A stretch of DNA of 64,000 nucleotides from Phycisphaerales bacterium (GCA_022446905.1 JAKVBT010000005.1:246125-310124); one strand, 5' to 3'. Positions 34,762 through 43,155 are shown, counted from the first letter of the stretch. Translations and numbers: made by a program. The notes: generated by a model from the sequence alone, not told the origin.

Positions 34762-34800
34762 ACTCCCGTCAGGTGTGAGCCTGGCGGGAGTTGCTTTTTT
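34762..34800 (+). terminator. Rho-independent terminator after the PEP-CTERM-like gene
   Basis: ACTCCCGTCAGG (34762-34773) and CCTGGCGGGAGT (34780-34791) pair over 12 bases with one T-G pair and a 6-base loop, followed by TGCTTTTTT. A TATGAT at 34808-34813 just after it could be a -10 box for the next gene, but no -35 box is at the right distance. Confidence 0.9.
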
Positions 34801-34837
34801 GCTTTGCTATGATCACTAGTCGGGTTTTGAGGTACGA

Positions 34838-36232
34838 ATGAAGCAAATGGCACAACTCGGACTTCTATGCTCACTCTTGGTGGCAGGATGTGCCGAGGTT
34901 GAGCCTTCACCTGCGACGCTTATGCCGCATTACGAACCCGCCCTTTCTGCTGTGGCCCAAGCTGCGCTGGAGGCTCGGCAAGCAGGTGTTCGCAATGCGC
35001 CAACTGATCCTGAGTCTTGGCGACAACTTGGCTCGACCTATCTCGCTGATCGTCACTACGACGCTGCAATCAGTTGCTTTCAGGAACTGGTTCGTCTTGA
35101 TCCGGCCGAAGGATCCTCATGGTTGCTGCTTGGCGTTGCTTGGGAGCAGATAGGAGATGATGGGCAGGCTATGGAAGCCTATGTGCGAGGTCATGAAGCG
35201 ACTCGGCCATGCACTGCGGCAGCGTGGCGCGCGGCCCTCTTGAATCTTGATGCAGGGCAAGCCAAGACTGCGCTTGCACTTGCTGAATCGGCCGTTCGTG
35301 CTGATGAGCGTGATGTCATGGCTCGACTTGTACTTGGGCGGGCGCTGATGGAGGTGGACATGGCGCCTCAGGCCCAGCAAGTTCTGAAATCTGTGGTTGC
35401 GCAACGGCCAGCCATGCCCTATGCCAGACTGCTGCTGGGTAAAGCCCAGCAGCGGACAGGGGATGAGGCTGCTCGGGCCAACTTGAGACTTGGATCTGGC
35501 TCCACCATGGTATGGGCCGATCAGTGGTCGTCTCAGGCGTTGATGCGCGGCGTGAGTGGCAGCGGGCGCTTTCGCGTCGCAACGGCATTGTTTGATCAGG
35601 GCAAATTCGATCGCGCGATTCATATCTTGCGCGCATTGGTTGCTGAGTATCCATCTCGAGTGGACTATCGCGTCATGCTTGCACAGTCACTTCGGGCGGT
35701 AGATACGTTGGATGAGGCATTGTCGCTCTTGGAATCTGTGCTTCAGGATGATCCGAAGTCGCATGCAGCGCTGAGTCAGGCGGCAGGAGTTCTTTTCCGG
35801 CAATGGCAGCAGGATGCGCGTGCGAGTGATTTGCAGGTGTCATTGGCCTATCTCGATCGTGCAGTTGATTTGACTCAGACAGATGGACGGAATTGGGTCT
35901 TGCGTGCAGAAGTCCGTCGGGCCAGTGGTGATCTTGAAGGGGCTGCCGCGGATCTCGAGCGGGCTGCAGATTTATGGCCACATCGCCCTTCGCTTGCCCT
36001 GCAGGCAGCGCAACTCCGATTGCTTCTGGGCGAACACGAGGCATCTTTGCAATTACTTGACGACCTGAAGGCTGACTTTCCACGTGATGTCAAAGTGCTA
36101 GCCTTGCAAGGCCAGGTGTACTTGGCTTTGGGGCGAACAGTCGAAGCAGAAAGCGTGGCGAGCGACGCGGCTATGGTGAATCCGGATCACCCGGCAGTCC
36201 AGTCACTGATCCAGAAGTTGCAGCGTCCCTAA
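34838..36232 (+). CDS. TPR-repeat lipoprotein
   Basis: A 464-residue protein with a clear lipoprotein signal: a short start, hydrophobic core LGLLCSLLV and lipobox LVAGC (Cys18). After cleavage it would be tethered to a membrane and face the periplasm. The mature part is a TPR array. The first repeat pair is very regular (DPESWRQLGSTYLADRHYDAAISCFQEL), and others follow to the end, closing with PDHPAVQSLIQKL. It is a scaffold or partner-binding protein without enzyme motifs. Its stop overlaps the end of the convergent sulfotransferase-like gene by 4 bases. Confidence 0.88.
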   Translation: MKQMAQLGLLCSLLVAGCAEVEPSPATLMPHYEPALSAVAQAALEARQAGVRNAPTDPESWRQLGSTYLADRHYDAAISCFQELVRLDPAEGSSWLLLGVAWEQIGDDGQAMEAYVRGHEATRPCTAAAWRAALLNLDAGQAKTALALAESAVRADERDVMARLVLGRALMEVDMAPQAQQVLKSVVAQRPAMPYARLLLGKAQQRTGDEAARANLRLGSGSTMVWADQWSSQALMRGVSGSGRFRVATALFDQGKFDRAIHILRALVAEYPSRVDYRVMLAQSLRAVDTLDEALSLLESVLQDDPKSHAALSQAAGVLFRQWQQDARASDLQVSLAYLDRAVDLTQTDGRNWVLRAEVRRASGDLEGAAADLERAADLWPHRPSLALQAAQLRLLLGEHEASLQLLDDLKADFPRDVKVLALQGQVYLALGRTVEAESVASDAAMVNPDHPAVQSLIQKLQRP

Positions 36233-37713
36233 GGTCCTACTTCAGGTGCCTCGCCGGATTCAAGTGCATTAATGGCATGCTTCAATGACTCAAGATGCGC
36301 CGCGTAGTGCTTCCAATGGTCAACCTTCCACGCAGCATCAGACAAGGGTGCTGACGCTCTTTCCTGATGATTTTTAGCAGTTGGCATGGAATACTCGACA
36401 ACGCAGGCAGGATCGAATGGTAAATCGAGGAATCGGAATAGTTCTTGGCGCGCGTCAAGGTCATTGAAGACCAATGATTCGTAGTGAACAGTGTGCATGG
36501 GTGCAGGTAGCACCCGCTCCCAGTGCGACATCAGTTGTCGATGAGATTTGTATGCCGCTAAGAGGTCGATCAGATTGGTGGAATACGGGTTGGTCGAGAG
36601 TTTAAGGTGTTCAAAGTAGATCGCCAGCAGGGTGTCCAGTGGGTTTCTTCTCAGGCACAACAACATTGCTTCAGGTAGACACAGGGGGATAACGCCGGCA
36701 ACACGATCGAGCAGTGGGGCTCGAAACACAATCCTTGAAGCGTCTGGATCTGCTTTCGACATCGCAGCGCGGAGTTCATTGCCGGCCTCAGTAAAAAGCT
36801 CTGGACACGCCGATAGGCCATCTTTGAGGCACTGCGCATGCACGTGTTGCAGGATCTTGAGTATTGCCCGAGGCATTTGGTGGATACCTACACGCGGATG
36901 GTCCCCAAGCATCCGCTCAAGCTGTAGTTGTCCGCTCAAGGGAAGGCCAACGAGGAAGATTGCGCGGGGGTCTTGTTGCGATGGCATTCCTAGATAGGCG
37001 TTCTGGCCATAGGTTGCCATCGTGCCCTCAGTTTTTGACTGCCAGTTTTCGGGGTCAAATGTCCGAGGGGTTGCGGCATTGCTCTTGCTTGCAGCTACGA
37101 ATGCAGCCTCATAGTCACCAAGGCGATCGCAAACTGCCGCGAGGTTAAAACCAGCGCGTCGCATGACTTGATTCTTGATCGGGCCGTCACCAAGCGCCTG
37201 GTCCAGACGTGATCGGGCTGAGGTGTCTTGCCCAAGATGTGCTTCAATGGCGGCAGCGAAAATTGCTTGTTGAACTGTGGCAGGCTCAAGGGCATCTACT
37301 ACTGCAAGCGCATCCTTGGGGTGCCCAAGGGCGTTGATTGCTCGAGCTTTCCACAACTGGCCGTCTCGCCAGACCCCCACATCCATTGGGATTCGATCGG
37401 CTGTAACTCGGGCCTCATCCCAGTCGCCACTATGGAAGGCCAGCCTCGCCAATGTGGTTAAACAAAGGGGATCCTCTGGAGCACGCGCTAAGGCGGCTTG
37501 AATCTCTGTCTTCGCAGCAGCAAGATCCCGTTTTTGTTCATGGATCATGCTGCGGAGTATGTGACCAATTGGGAGTTCGGGATACCCATTGATCAGTGAC
37601 TCAGCAGCCCACGCAGCCTCCGTGGCTTTGCCGGCTTTCAGCAGTTCCAAGGCGGCAACAAACTGGTCTTGCGGTGGCTGAGGCTCTTGCTGGGGTGCCG
37701 GAGGGGGCTCCAT
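36229..37713 (-). CDS. TPR-sulfotransferase paralogue with degenerate PAPS motifs
   Basis: A 494-residue protein with the same plan as the gene at 32.4 kb: TPR-like N-terminal half, sulfotransferase-like C-terminal half, no signal peptide. The 5'-phosphosulfate loop reads FLVGLPLSGQLQLE (near residues 253-266), where a working loop has GxPRSGTS. The Arg is Leu and the Thr/Ser are Gln/Leu. The 3'-phosphate site LRRNPLDTLLAIYF keeps the Arg but has no Ser at the usual place. It therefore probably cannot bind PAPS normally and may be a pseudoenzyme or regulator. A longer frame reaches 37947, but the ATG at 37713 (MEPPPAPQQ) fits the paralogue length. Confidence 0.75.
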   Translation of the reverse strand: MEPPPAPQQEPQPPQDQFVAALELLKAGKATEAAWAAESLINGYPELPIGHILRSMIHEQKRDLAAAKTEIQAALARAPEDPLCLTTLARLAFHSGDWDEARVTADRIPMDVGVWRDGQLWKARAINALGHPKDALAVVDALEPATVQQAIFAAAIEAHLGQDTSARSRLDQALGDGPIKNQVMRRAGFNLAAVCDRLGDYEAAFVAASKSNAATPRTFDPENWQSKTEGTMATYGQNAYLGMPSQQDPRAIFLVGLPLSGQLQLERMLGDHPRVGIHQMPRAILKILQHVHAQCLKDGLSACPELFTEAGNELRAAMSKADPDASRIVFRAPLLDRVAGVIPLCLPEAMLLCLRRNPLDTLLAIYFEHLKLSTNPYSTNLIDLLAAYKSHRQLMSHWERVLPAPMHTVHYESLVFNDLDARQELFRFLDLPFDPACVVEYSMPTAKNHQERASAPLSDAAWKVDHWKHYAAHLESLKHAINALESGEAPEVGP

Positions 37714-38093
37714 GAGGCCATCGTATCCGAGCAGGGAAGGGGTCACATCTTCTAGGTGCAAGGAGCCTACGTATGTCAGGCCCTGCCATGCTCCTTGCCT
37801 GGGTGTGTCTTTGCATGGAGGGGAGCTGGCATTTGCTCTTGAAATAGAAAGTTGCCGGTCTATGCGGATGAGGCCTCGAGACACCTTGCTGAGCTCATTT
37901 GACTCTATCCCCTTGGCAATGCGTATGTTGCAAGGTGGAGTTGCCAACTTTTCAATGTGGTAACTGATGTGTGAGGTGTGGTATTCTGACCGATCTGGCG
38001 CTTGCTACTCATTTTCGCTGCTGAGGGAGCCGATCTGAGTAGCCTGCACTGGTGCTCACTTGACCCCTCCTTACATACTCAGGAACCGTTTCC
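37714..38093. other. 380-base divergent spacer
   Basis: Lies between the start of the degenerate sulfotransferase gene (leftward) and the epimerase gene (rightward). The leftward frame stays open to 37947, but that extension reads as unstructured and is not supported. A TATTCT at 37982-37987 is a possible -10 box for the epimerase, without a convincing -35 box. No RNA gene or long repeat is seen. The spacer must carry promoters for both sides. Confidence 0.4.
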
Positions 38094-39086
38094 ATGTCCA
38101 AGAAGACCATCCTCGTCGCCGGTGGTGGCGGCTTCATCGGCGGCCATCTCGTCAAAGAGTTTCTCGAGCAAGGCCATGATGTTCGCTGTGTTGACATCAA
38201 GCCTCATGACCAGTGGTATCAGGTGCATGACGCTGCGGACAACGTCATAGCGGATCTGCAGGAGAAAGATGCCTGCTACGCCGCCTGTGATGGCATGCAA
38301 GAGATCTACCAGCTGGCCGCTGACATGGGCGGCATGGGTTTCATTGAGAACAACAAGGCGTTGTGCATGCTCTCGGTGCTCATCAATGTCCACATGACTC
38401 TGGCAGCTCGTGACTGCGGGAGTGAAAAGTACTTTTATAGCTCCTCAGCCTGCGTCTACAACGCAGACAAGCAGAAGAGTGAAGATGTCATTCCGCTGAA
38501 GGAAGAGGATGCCTATCCAGCCATGCCCGAAGATGGATATGGATGGGAGAAACTCTTTTCAGAGCGCATGTGTCGGCACTTCCGCGAGGATTTTGGCATG
38601 TACTGCCGAGTAGCTCGCTTCCACAACGTGTACGGACCAGAAGGCACTTGGGAAGGCGGTCGTGAAAAGGCGCCCGCAGCCATTTGCCGTAAGGTCATCC
38701 ACGCCAAGCACACAGGCGATCATACGATCGAAATCTGGGGTGATGGACATCAAACACGATCGTTCATGTACATCGATGACTGTGTCAAAGGCATCCAGGA
38801 CATCACCAACAGCGACATTCTGGAACCGATCAATCTCGGTAGTGATGAACTGACAACGATTAATGGCCTTGTAGATATGGTCGAAGAGATTGCTGGCATC
38901 CAACTCGAGCGCACACACAAACTCGATGCGCCCAAGGGTGTCAACGGACGCAATAGCGACAACACGATGATTCAGGAGCAGCTCGGTTGGGCGCCTGGCA
39001 TCAAATTGCGTGATGGCATGGAAAAGACTTACAACTGGATCGAGGCTGAGTACCTCGCCAAGTACGGATCCAAGACGCAGGCGTGA
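38094..39086 (+). CDS. GDP-mannose 3,5-epimerase-like SDR enzyme
   Basis: Extended short-chain dehydrogenase that turns GDP-D-mannose into GDP-L-galactose (and GDP-L-gulose). The NAD site is VAGGGGFIGGHL (8-19). The stretch LAADMGGMGFI, the catalytic Cys120 in YSSSACVY, the Tyr149/Lys153 pair in YGWEK, and Lys192 in GGREKAPAA all agree with the plant GME active site, including both acid/base residues. ARFHNVYGPEGTWEGGR, WGDGHQTRSF and a closing GRNSDN also match. Length of 330 residues is standard. It opens a three-gene polysaccharide cassette; the glycosyltransferase starts 31 bases on. The start is supported by family alignment. Confidence 0.87.
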   Translation: MSKKTILVAGGGGFIGGHLVKEFLEQGHDVRCVDIKPHDQWYQVHDAADNVIADLQEKDACYAACDGMQEIYQLAADMGGMGFIENNKALCMLSVLINVHMTLAARDCGSEKYFYSSSACVYNADKQKSEDVIPLKEEDAYPAMPEDGYGWEKLFSERMCRHFREDFGMYCRVARFHNVYGPEGTWEGGREKAPAAICRKVIHAKHTGDHTIEIWGDGHQTRSFMYIDDCVKGIQDITNSDILEPINLGSDELTTINGLVDMVEEIAGIQLERTHKLDAPKGVNGRNSDNTMIQEQLGWAPGIKLRDGMEKTYNWIEAEYLAKYGSKTQA

Positions 39087-39117
39087 ACGCTGGTTCCTCC
39101 CTTGCGTTGTTGATGCC

Positions 39118-40356
39118 ATGAGCACCACCAAATCCCCCAAGCGTGGCACCATTCTGCTGCTGACGCAGGTGTACGTACCGGACCCGGCCAGTGTGGGTCA
39201 GCATCTTCATGATGCTGCTGCAGAATTGGTCCGGCGTGGGCATCGGGTGATTGTGTATGCCGCCAGTCGCGGGTATGACGATCCGAGCCGTCGCTATCCA
39301 CTGCGTGAGACTCGTGATGGCGTCGAGATACGACGCCTGCCACTGTCTAGCTTTGGTAAGAAGTCAATCCCACTGCGGGTACTGGGTGGACTGCTGCTGA
39401 TGATCCAGCAGATTGGGCGTGGTCTTTTGGTTGCAAAGGTGGATCGCATTCTCGTCAGTACGTCGCCACCAATGTGTCCAATTGCAGCGCTGGTGATTTC
39501 TTGGTTGCGGCGTAAGCCAATCATCTATTGGGTGATGGACCTCAATCCGGATCAGGTGATTGAACTGGGCAAAATCAAGGAAGGGTCGATGCCGGCGCGG
39601 GCGATGAATTGGCTCAACCGGCGCGTTCTTGGTCGCGCACGCCGTGTTGTTGCATTGGATCGTTTCATGGCAGATCGCTTACAGAAGAAGCGTGATGTTG
39701 CTGCCAAGACAGCGGTGATGCCCCCTTGGCCTCATGATGATCACATGGAAATGATCGGCCACTCAGAAAACCCGTGGCGATCGGAGCATGTTGATAAAGG
39801 CAGCTTTGTCATCATGTACAGCGGCAATCACGGATTCTCTACTCCAGTCAAAACGGTTTTGGATGCGGCCCTGCGCATGCAGGATGATGAATGCATGGAG
39901 TTCCTCTTTATTGGTGGCGGTGTAGGCAAAAAGGTCGTTGACGACACCATTGCATCGGAGCAGCCAAGCAACATCCGTTCATTGCCGTACCAGCCCTTTG
40001 AAACACTTCGATATTCGCTCAGTGCGGCAGATGTGCATCTGGTCTCGGTTGGCGACGATGTGGTGGGTGTGGTGCACCCGTGCAAGATTTATGGGGCAAT
40101 GGCAGTGGGGCGGCCCATTTTGCTCTTGGCTCCAGATCCCTGTCACGCATCTGATATTGTCAAGGACAACCGAATTGGTTGGCATATCCCGCACGGCGAT
40201 GTGGATGGTGCCGAGCGTGTGCTGCGAGAAATTCGGCAGACCACAGCGGAAGAACTGAAAGCTATGGGCCAACGTGCTCAGGAAGCGATCCGTCGCGACT
40301 ATTCCAAGGCCGGATTGTGCGGTCAATTCTGTGACGTGGTCGAAGAAAAGACGTGA
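39118..40356 (+). CDS. Glycosyltransferase family 4 (WbuB-like)
   Basis: GT-B sugar transferase that probably moves a sugar from a nucleotide donor in exopolysaccharide or O-antigen synthesis on the cytoplasmic side of the membrane. The N-terminus has LLLTQVYVPDPASVGQHL, the acceptor-domain pattern of WbuB/WcaI proteins, then STSPPMCPIAALV and YWVMDLNPDQVIELG. The C-terminal donor domain has VIMYSGNHGFSTPV, FIGGGVGKK and a late VHPCKIYGAMAVGRPIL region, where the conserved Glu of the EX7E motif is replaced or shifted. The frame extends upstream to 39010 inside the epimerase, but the ATG at 39118 gives the right length (412). The stop overlaps the next GTG start. Confidence 0.83.
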   Translation: MSTTKSPKRGTILLLTQVYVPDPASVGQHLHDAAAELVRRGHRVIVYAASRGYDDPSRRYPLRETRDGVEIRRLPLSSFGKKSIPLRVLGGLLLMIQQIGRGLLVAKVDRILVSTSPPMCPIAALVISWLRRKPIIYWVMDLNPDQVIELGKIKEGSMPARAMNWLNRRVLGRARRVVALDRFMADRLQKKRDVAAKTAVMPPWPHDDHMEMIGHSENPWRSEHVDKGSFVIMYSGNHGFSTPVKTVLDAALRMQDDECMEFLFIGGGVGKKVVDDTIASEQPSNIRSLPYQPFETLRYSLSAADVHLVSVGDDVVGVVHPCKIYGAMAVGRPILLLAPDPCHASDIVKDNRIGWHIPHGDVDGAERVLREIRQTTAEELKAMGQRAQEAIRRDYSKAGLCGQFCDVVEEKT

Positions 40357-41141
40357 AGAAGTACGTCTTCATCCAGAATGAGCCTTTTTACCTGCCAAAG
40401 GTGCTCGACAAGTATCTGCGGGAGTTTGCCGACTCGACTGCTGGTATCAATATCCAATCAGTCGCCCAGGGCAAACGTAGTGTGGTGGGCACGGCACTAG
40501 ATCTCTACAAGTTATACGGCTTGGGTTACTTCCAGTGGAAACTTCGGAAGTACATCTGCAAGAAGATTGCTGCCAAGGTCGTCAATGACTGGATGGGACA
40601 GTTATCGAACTGCCACAGTGTCAAGGCAGTTGCGCGCAAATATGGTGTGCCCGTGACTGAGGCAGTCAATGTCAATAGTGAGGGGTTTCGCTCGCATCTT
40701 CGTGAGGAGCATGTTGAATTCATTATGTCGATTAGCGGCACGCAGTTTTATGGAAAGCAACTGCGTGATCAGACACCGAAGGGCATTGTGAATTGTCATG
40801 GGGCATTGCTCCCGAAGTACCGTGGATTGATGCCGAGCTTTTGGACACTTGCCAACGGAGAGTCTGAGGGCGGTGTGAGTGTTCACTTTGTCAATGAGAA
40901 ACTCGATGATGGTCCGATCGTTGTGCAGAAGCGATACCGCATCTGGCCCCATGACACACTTGAGGGTGTCATGGCTCGGTCTAAGGACCTCGCGGCTGAG
41001 GCCATCATCGAATGTGTTCGTTTGGTCGAATCAGGTGACTATGACACCATGCCAAATGATGAGGCGGAGGCAACTGACTTCACGATGCCGAGTCGAGAAG
41101 ATCTGAAGCGTCTTCAGGCCAGCGGCCATCGTCTTCGCTAG
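40353..41141 (+). CDS. Formyltransferase-family protein
   Basis: Related to methionyl-tRNA and sugar formyltransferases, which move a formyl group from 10-formyl-tetrahydrofolate to an amine. The catalytic Asn-x-His is in GIVNCHGALLPKYRG, and the matching Asp is in NEKLDDGPIV. At 262 residues it lacks the C-terminal tRNA-binding domain of Fmt. The GTG start overlaps the glycosyltransferase stop (GTGA). Next to the epimerase and glycosyltransferase, the likely job is N-formylation of an amino sugar in a surface polysaccharide, though no aminotransferase for such a sugar is in view. Family is firm; substrate is inferred. Confidence 0.78.
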   Translation: MKKYVFIQNEPFYLPKVLDKYLREFADSTAGINIQSVAQGKRSVVGTALDLYKLYGLGYFQWKLRKYICKKIAAKVVNDWMGQLSNCHSVKAVARKYGVPVTEAVNVNSEGFRSHLREEHVEFIMSISGTQFYGKQLRDQTPKGIVNCHGALLPKYRGLMPSFWTLANGESEGGVSVHFVNEKLDDGPIVVQKRYRIWPHDTLEGVMARSKDLAAEAIIECVRLVESGDYDTMPNDEAEATDFTMPSREDLKRLQASGHRLR

Positions 41142-41185
41142 TCGCCCACGACGAATGCTGACATCCTGCGATATGCTTGCCGCGC

Positions 41186-41995
41186 ATGTGTCGATGGCTT
41201 GCATATCACGGTCCTGAAGTGCGAATGAGCACGCTTCTGCACGATCCGGAGCACTCGCTGCTTGATCAATCCAAACACGCGACTCAGAGTTCATGGGTGG
41301 TCAACGGCGATGGTGTTGGAATGGGCTGGTATGCATCAGATCCCGACCCGGGGCAGTATCGCGAAACTCGTGCGGCATGGAATGATGAGAACGTCAAGAG
41401 TTTGTCGCGTCAGGTGCGTAGTGGTCTCTTTTTAGCCCATGTTCGAGCAGTGACTCGCGGCACGGTGTCACGCACCAATACGCATCCATTTCTGATGGGT
41501 GATTGGTTGTTTCAGCACAATGGGGATATCGGGGGATTTGATCGCATGCGGCGTCGTCTTGATGAACGGATTACAGACCCGTGGTATCAGTGCCGTCAGG
41601 GGCAGACGGATTCAGAAACCATGTTTGCCCTTGCGCTGTCACTTGGCCTTCAGGATGATCCACCAGGCGCGATTCGTGGCATGATCCAGACCATTCTCGA
41701 ATTGCGATTGGATCTGAACATTGCAGACCCCTTTCTGATGACCATCATGACAACAGGCGGCGATGCTTTGTGGGGGGCTCGGTTCGCAGCTGGGGGTGAT
41801 GCTCCAAGCATGTATTACGCGCGTGGGTTGGCGATTCGAAATAGTGATGGCTCTACAGCAGCACTCGCTGAAAATGCGACAGTCGTTGTTTCAGAACCAC
41901 TCGATCAGGGAGGACACGATTGGGCGGAGGTGCCAGTCGGGTCTTTGTTGCATGTGGGGGATGCTGGAGTGCAAATCGAGTCATTGGGGATCTGA
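41186..41995 (+). CDS. Class II glutamine amidotransferase (YafJ/EgtC-like)
   Basis: N-terminal nucleophile (Ntn) hydrolase of 269 residues. The ATG at 41186 is followed directly by Cys2 (MCRWLAYHGP), which becomes the nucleophile after Met removal, so this start is required; the TTG at 41177 would bury it. Family marks follow: GDGVGMGWY, LAHVRAVTRGTVSRTNTHPF, the WLFQHNGDI segment and SDSE-like TDSETMFAL. It should release ammonia from glutamine or cleave a gamma-glutamyl bond, as EgtC does, but no ergothioneine gene is nearby. It is 5 bases from the phosphatase-cytochrome gene, so the two are likely co-expressed. Confidence 0.88.
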   Translation: MCRWLAYHGPEVRMSTLLHDPEHSLLDQSKHATQSSWVVNGDGVGMGWYASDPDPGQYRETRAAWNDENVKSLSRQVRSGLFLAHVRAVTRGTVSRTNTHPFLMGDWLFQHNGDIGGFDRMRRRLDERITDPWYQCRQGQTDSETMFALALSLGLQDDPPGAIRGMIQTILELRLDLNIADPFLMTIMTTGGDALWGARFAAGGDAPSMYYARGLAIRNSDGSTAALAENATVVVSEPLDQGGHDWAEVPVGSLLHVGDAGVQIESLGI

Positions 41996-42000
41996 TCACA

Positions 42001-43026
42001 GTGCGTTCGAAGCCTCGTTGTTTGCAGCATTTTCGGCCTCAGCAATGCGGTGGAGTGTGCCGACGTGTCTTGTTGCTGCTCATGGCAGGATGCGGTGTCA
42101 TCTTTGCTGCAGCAACTCAGCGGCCGGTGGTTTGTCCATGGTCCGCTGTTGATGTGCACGTGGATACAGAGAGCCCCGTCACGCTTGAAGGTCTTTCAAA
42201 TGTAGTCATGTACCACCCGGATCTTGTATCTGGGGGTTCTCCTGGGGGGGCACTTGGTTTCAAAGCCCTGAGCGATCTCGGTGTGCGCACCGTGATCAGT
42301 GTTGATGGCGCTATTCCTGATGTTGAGGCAGCAGCGCAGGCAGGATTGCGCTATGTCCACCTGCCAGTTCACTACGGTGGCTTGAGTGCCGATCGGCATC
42401 TCCAGTTGGCGCGTTCATGCCGTGATGCGCTCCGAGTTGGCGGGGTGTATGTGCATTGCCATCATGGACAGCATCGCAGTGCTGCAGCCGCTGCGGTGGC
42501 AGTGCTTTCTCTGGGCTGGGCGCGCACCGAAGACATGCTGGCACGCATGCGTGTGTCGGGGACGTCGCGACACTATGCAGGTCTCTTTGAATCAGTCGAA
42601 TGCGCGCAACCGATTCCGAAACATCAACTTGATGCCATCAACGCTGATTTTCCAGCAGTCTCTAGGCCAGCGCATATGACAGAACTCATGGTTGAGATGA
42701 ACCATGTATTGGGTCATCTTGAATTGATTGCAGCTGCCCAATGGCAGGTTCCAGTCAAGCATCCAGACCTCGTTCCGGCTGCAGAGGCGGCTCGCCTCTT
42801 TGACCTGTATCGACGCATGCGGGATGTAGCAACGCGAAGGAGTGGAGACGAGCACTGGCGGTCTGCCGAGCAGGGTGGGGTTCAGGCTGCGGCTGCTTTG
42901 GAGCGCCTCTTGACCTCAGGCAGGGTCGAAGTTGCAACCTGTGGGGCTCGCCTTGCGGAGATTCAGGCCAGTTGTCAGTCCTGCCACAGTCGATTTCGGG
43001 ACGAACGCAGAGGCGAGTCCAGATAA
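42001..43026 (+). CDS. Lipoprotein fusing a Cys-phosphatase domain and a cytochrome c'-like domain
   Basis: A 341-residue exported protein (GTG start at 42001; a second GTG at 42055 would give a tighter signal peptide). The lipobox is LMAGC (Cys31). Next comes a dual-specificity/tyrosine phosphatase-like domain whose P-loop VHCHHGQHRS matches HCX5R(S/T), with nucleophile Cys153 and Arg159. From about residue 190 the protein is helical and ends in SCQSCHSRFRD. This CxxCH heme site (Cys325, Cys328, His329) lies close to the C-terminus and is followed by a basic/aromatic residue, as in cytochrome c' and its four-helix relatives. Thus a periplasm-facing phosphatase joined to a covalent heme domain. 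Both motifs are complete. Function is not known. Confidence 0.78.
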   Translation: MRSKPRCLQHFRPQQCGGVCRRVLLLLMAGCGVIFAAATQRPVVCPWSAVDVHVDTESPVTLEGLSNVVMYHPDLVSGGSPGGALGFKALSDLGVRTVISVDGAIPDVEAAAQAGLRYVHLPVHYGGLSADRHLQLARSCRDALRVGGVYVHCHHGQHRSAAAAAVAVLSLGWARTEDMLARMRVSGTSRHYAGLFESVECAQPIPKHQLDAINADFPAVSRPAHMTELMVEMNHVLGHLELIAAAQWQVPVKHPDLVPAAEAARLFDLYRRMRDVATRRSGDEHWRSAEQGGVQAAAALERLLTSGRVEVATCGARLAEIQASCQSCHSRFRDERRGESR

Positions 43027-43066
43027 CTGCCTCTACAGCAATGTGTTGTGAAATCGAACAGAGTGC

Positions 43067-43095
43067 TTGATTGGGGCTTTGTCAGACAGTATTGT
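43067..43095 (+). promoter_or_regulatory. Promoter of the tetR-RND efflux operon
   Basis: TTGATT (43067-43072) and TATTGT (43090-43095) are 17 bases apart, a reasonable housekeeping-type promoter 60 bases before the tetR start. Transcription would begin within the inverted repeats just downstream, as expected for a repressed promoter. Confidence 0.55.
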
Positions 43096-43098
43096 ATT

Positions 43099-43124
43099 CA
43101 AACAACTGTTTGAAACACGTGTTT
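43099..43124. promoter_or_regulatory. Likely TetR operator: two abutting palindromes
   Basis: CAAACA-AC-TGTTTG (43099-43112) is a perfect inverted repeat, and AAACACGTGTTT (43113-43124) is a second, perfect 12-base palindrome sharing the AAACA/TGTTT half-site. They lie between the promoter and the tetR start, so a bound dimer or pair of dimers would block the whole operon. Confidence 0.72.
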
Positions 43125-43155
43125 GGATTCGGTCAGCGTCTTACTGAGAGGCTTC

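Noticed and set aside
37714-37947. N-terminal extension of the degenerate TPR-sulfotransferase
   Set aside because: The extra 78 residues have no structure or motif, and the intact paralogue has no such part.
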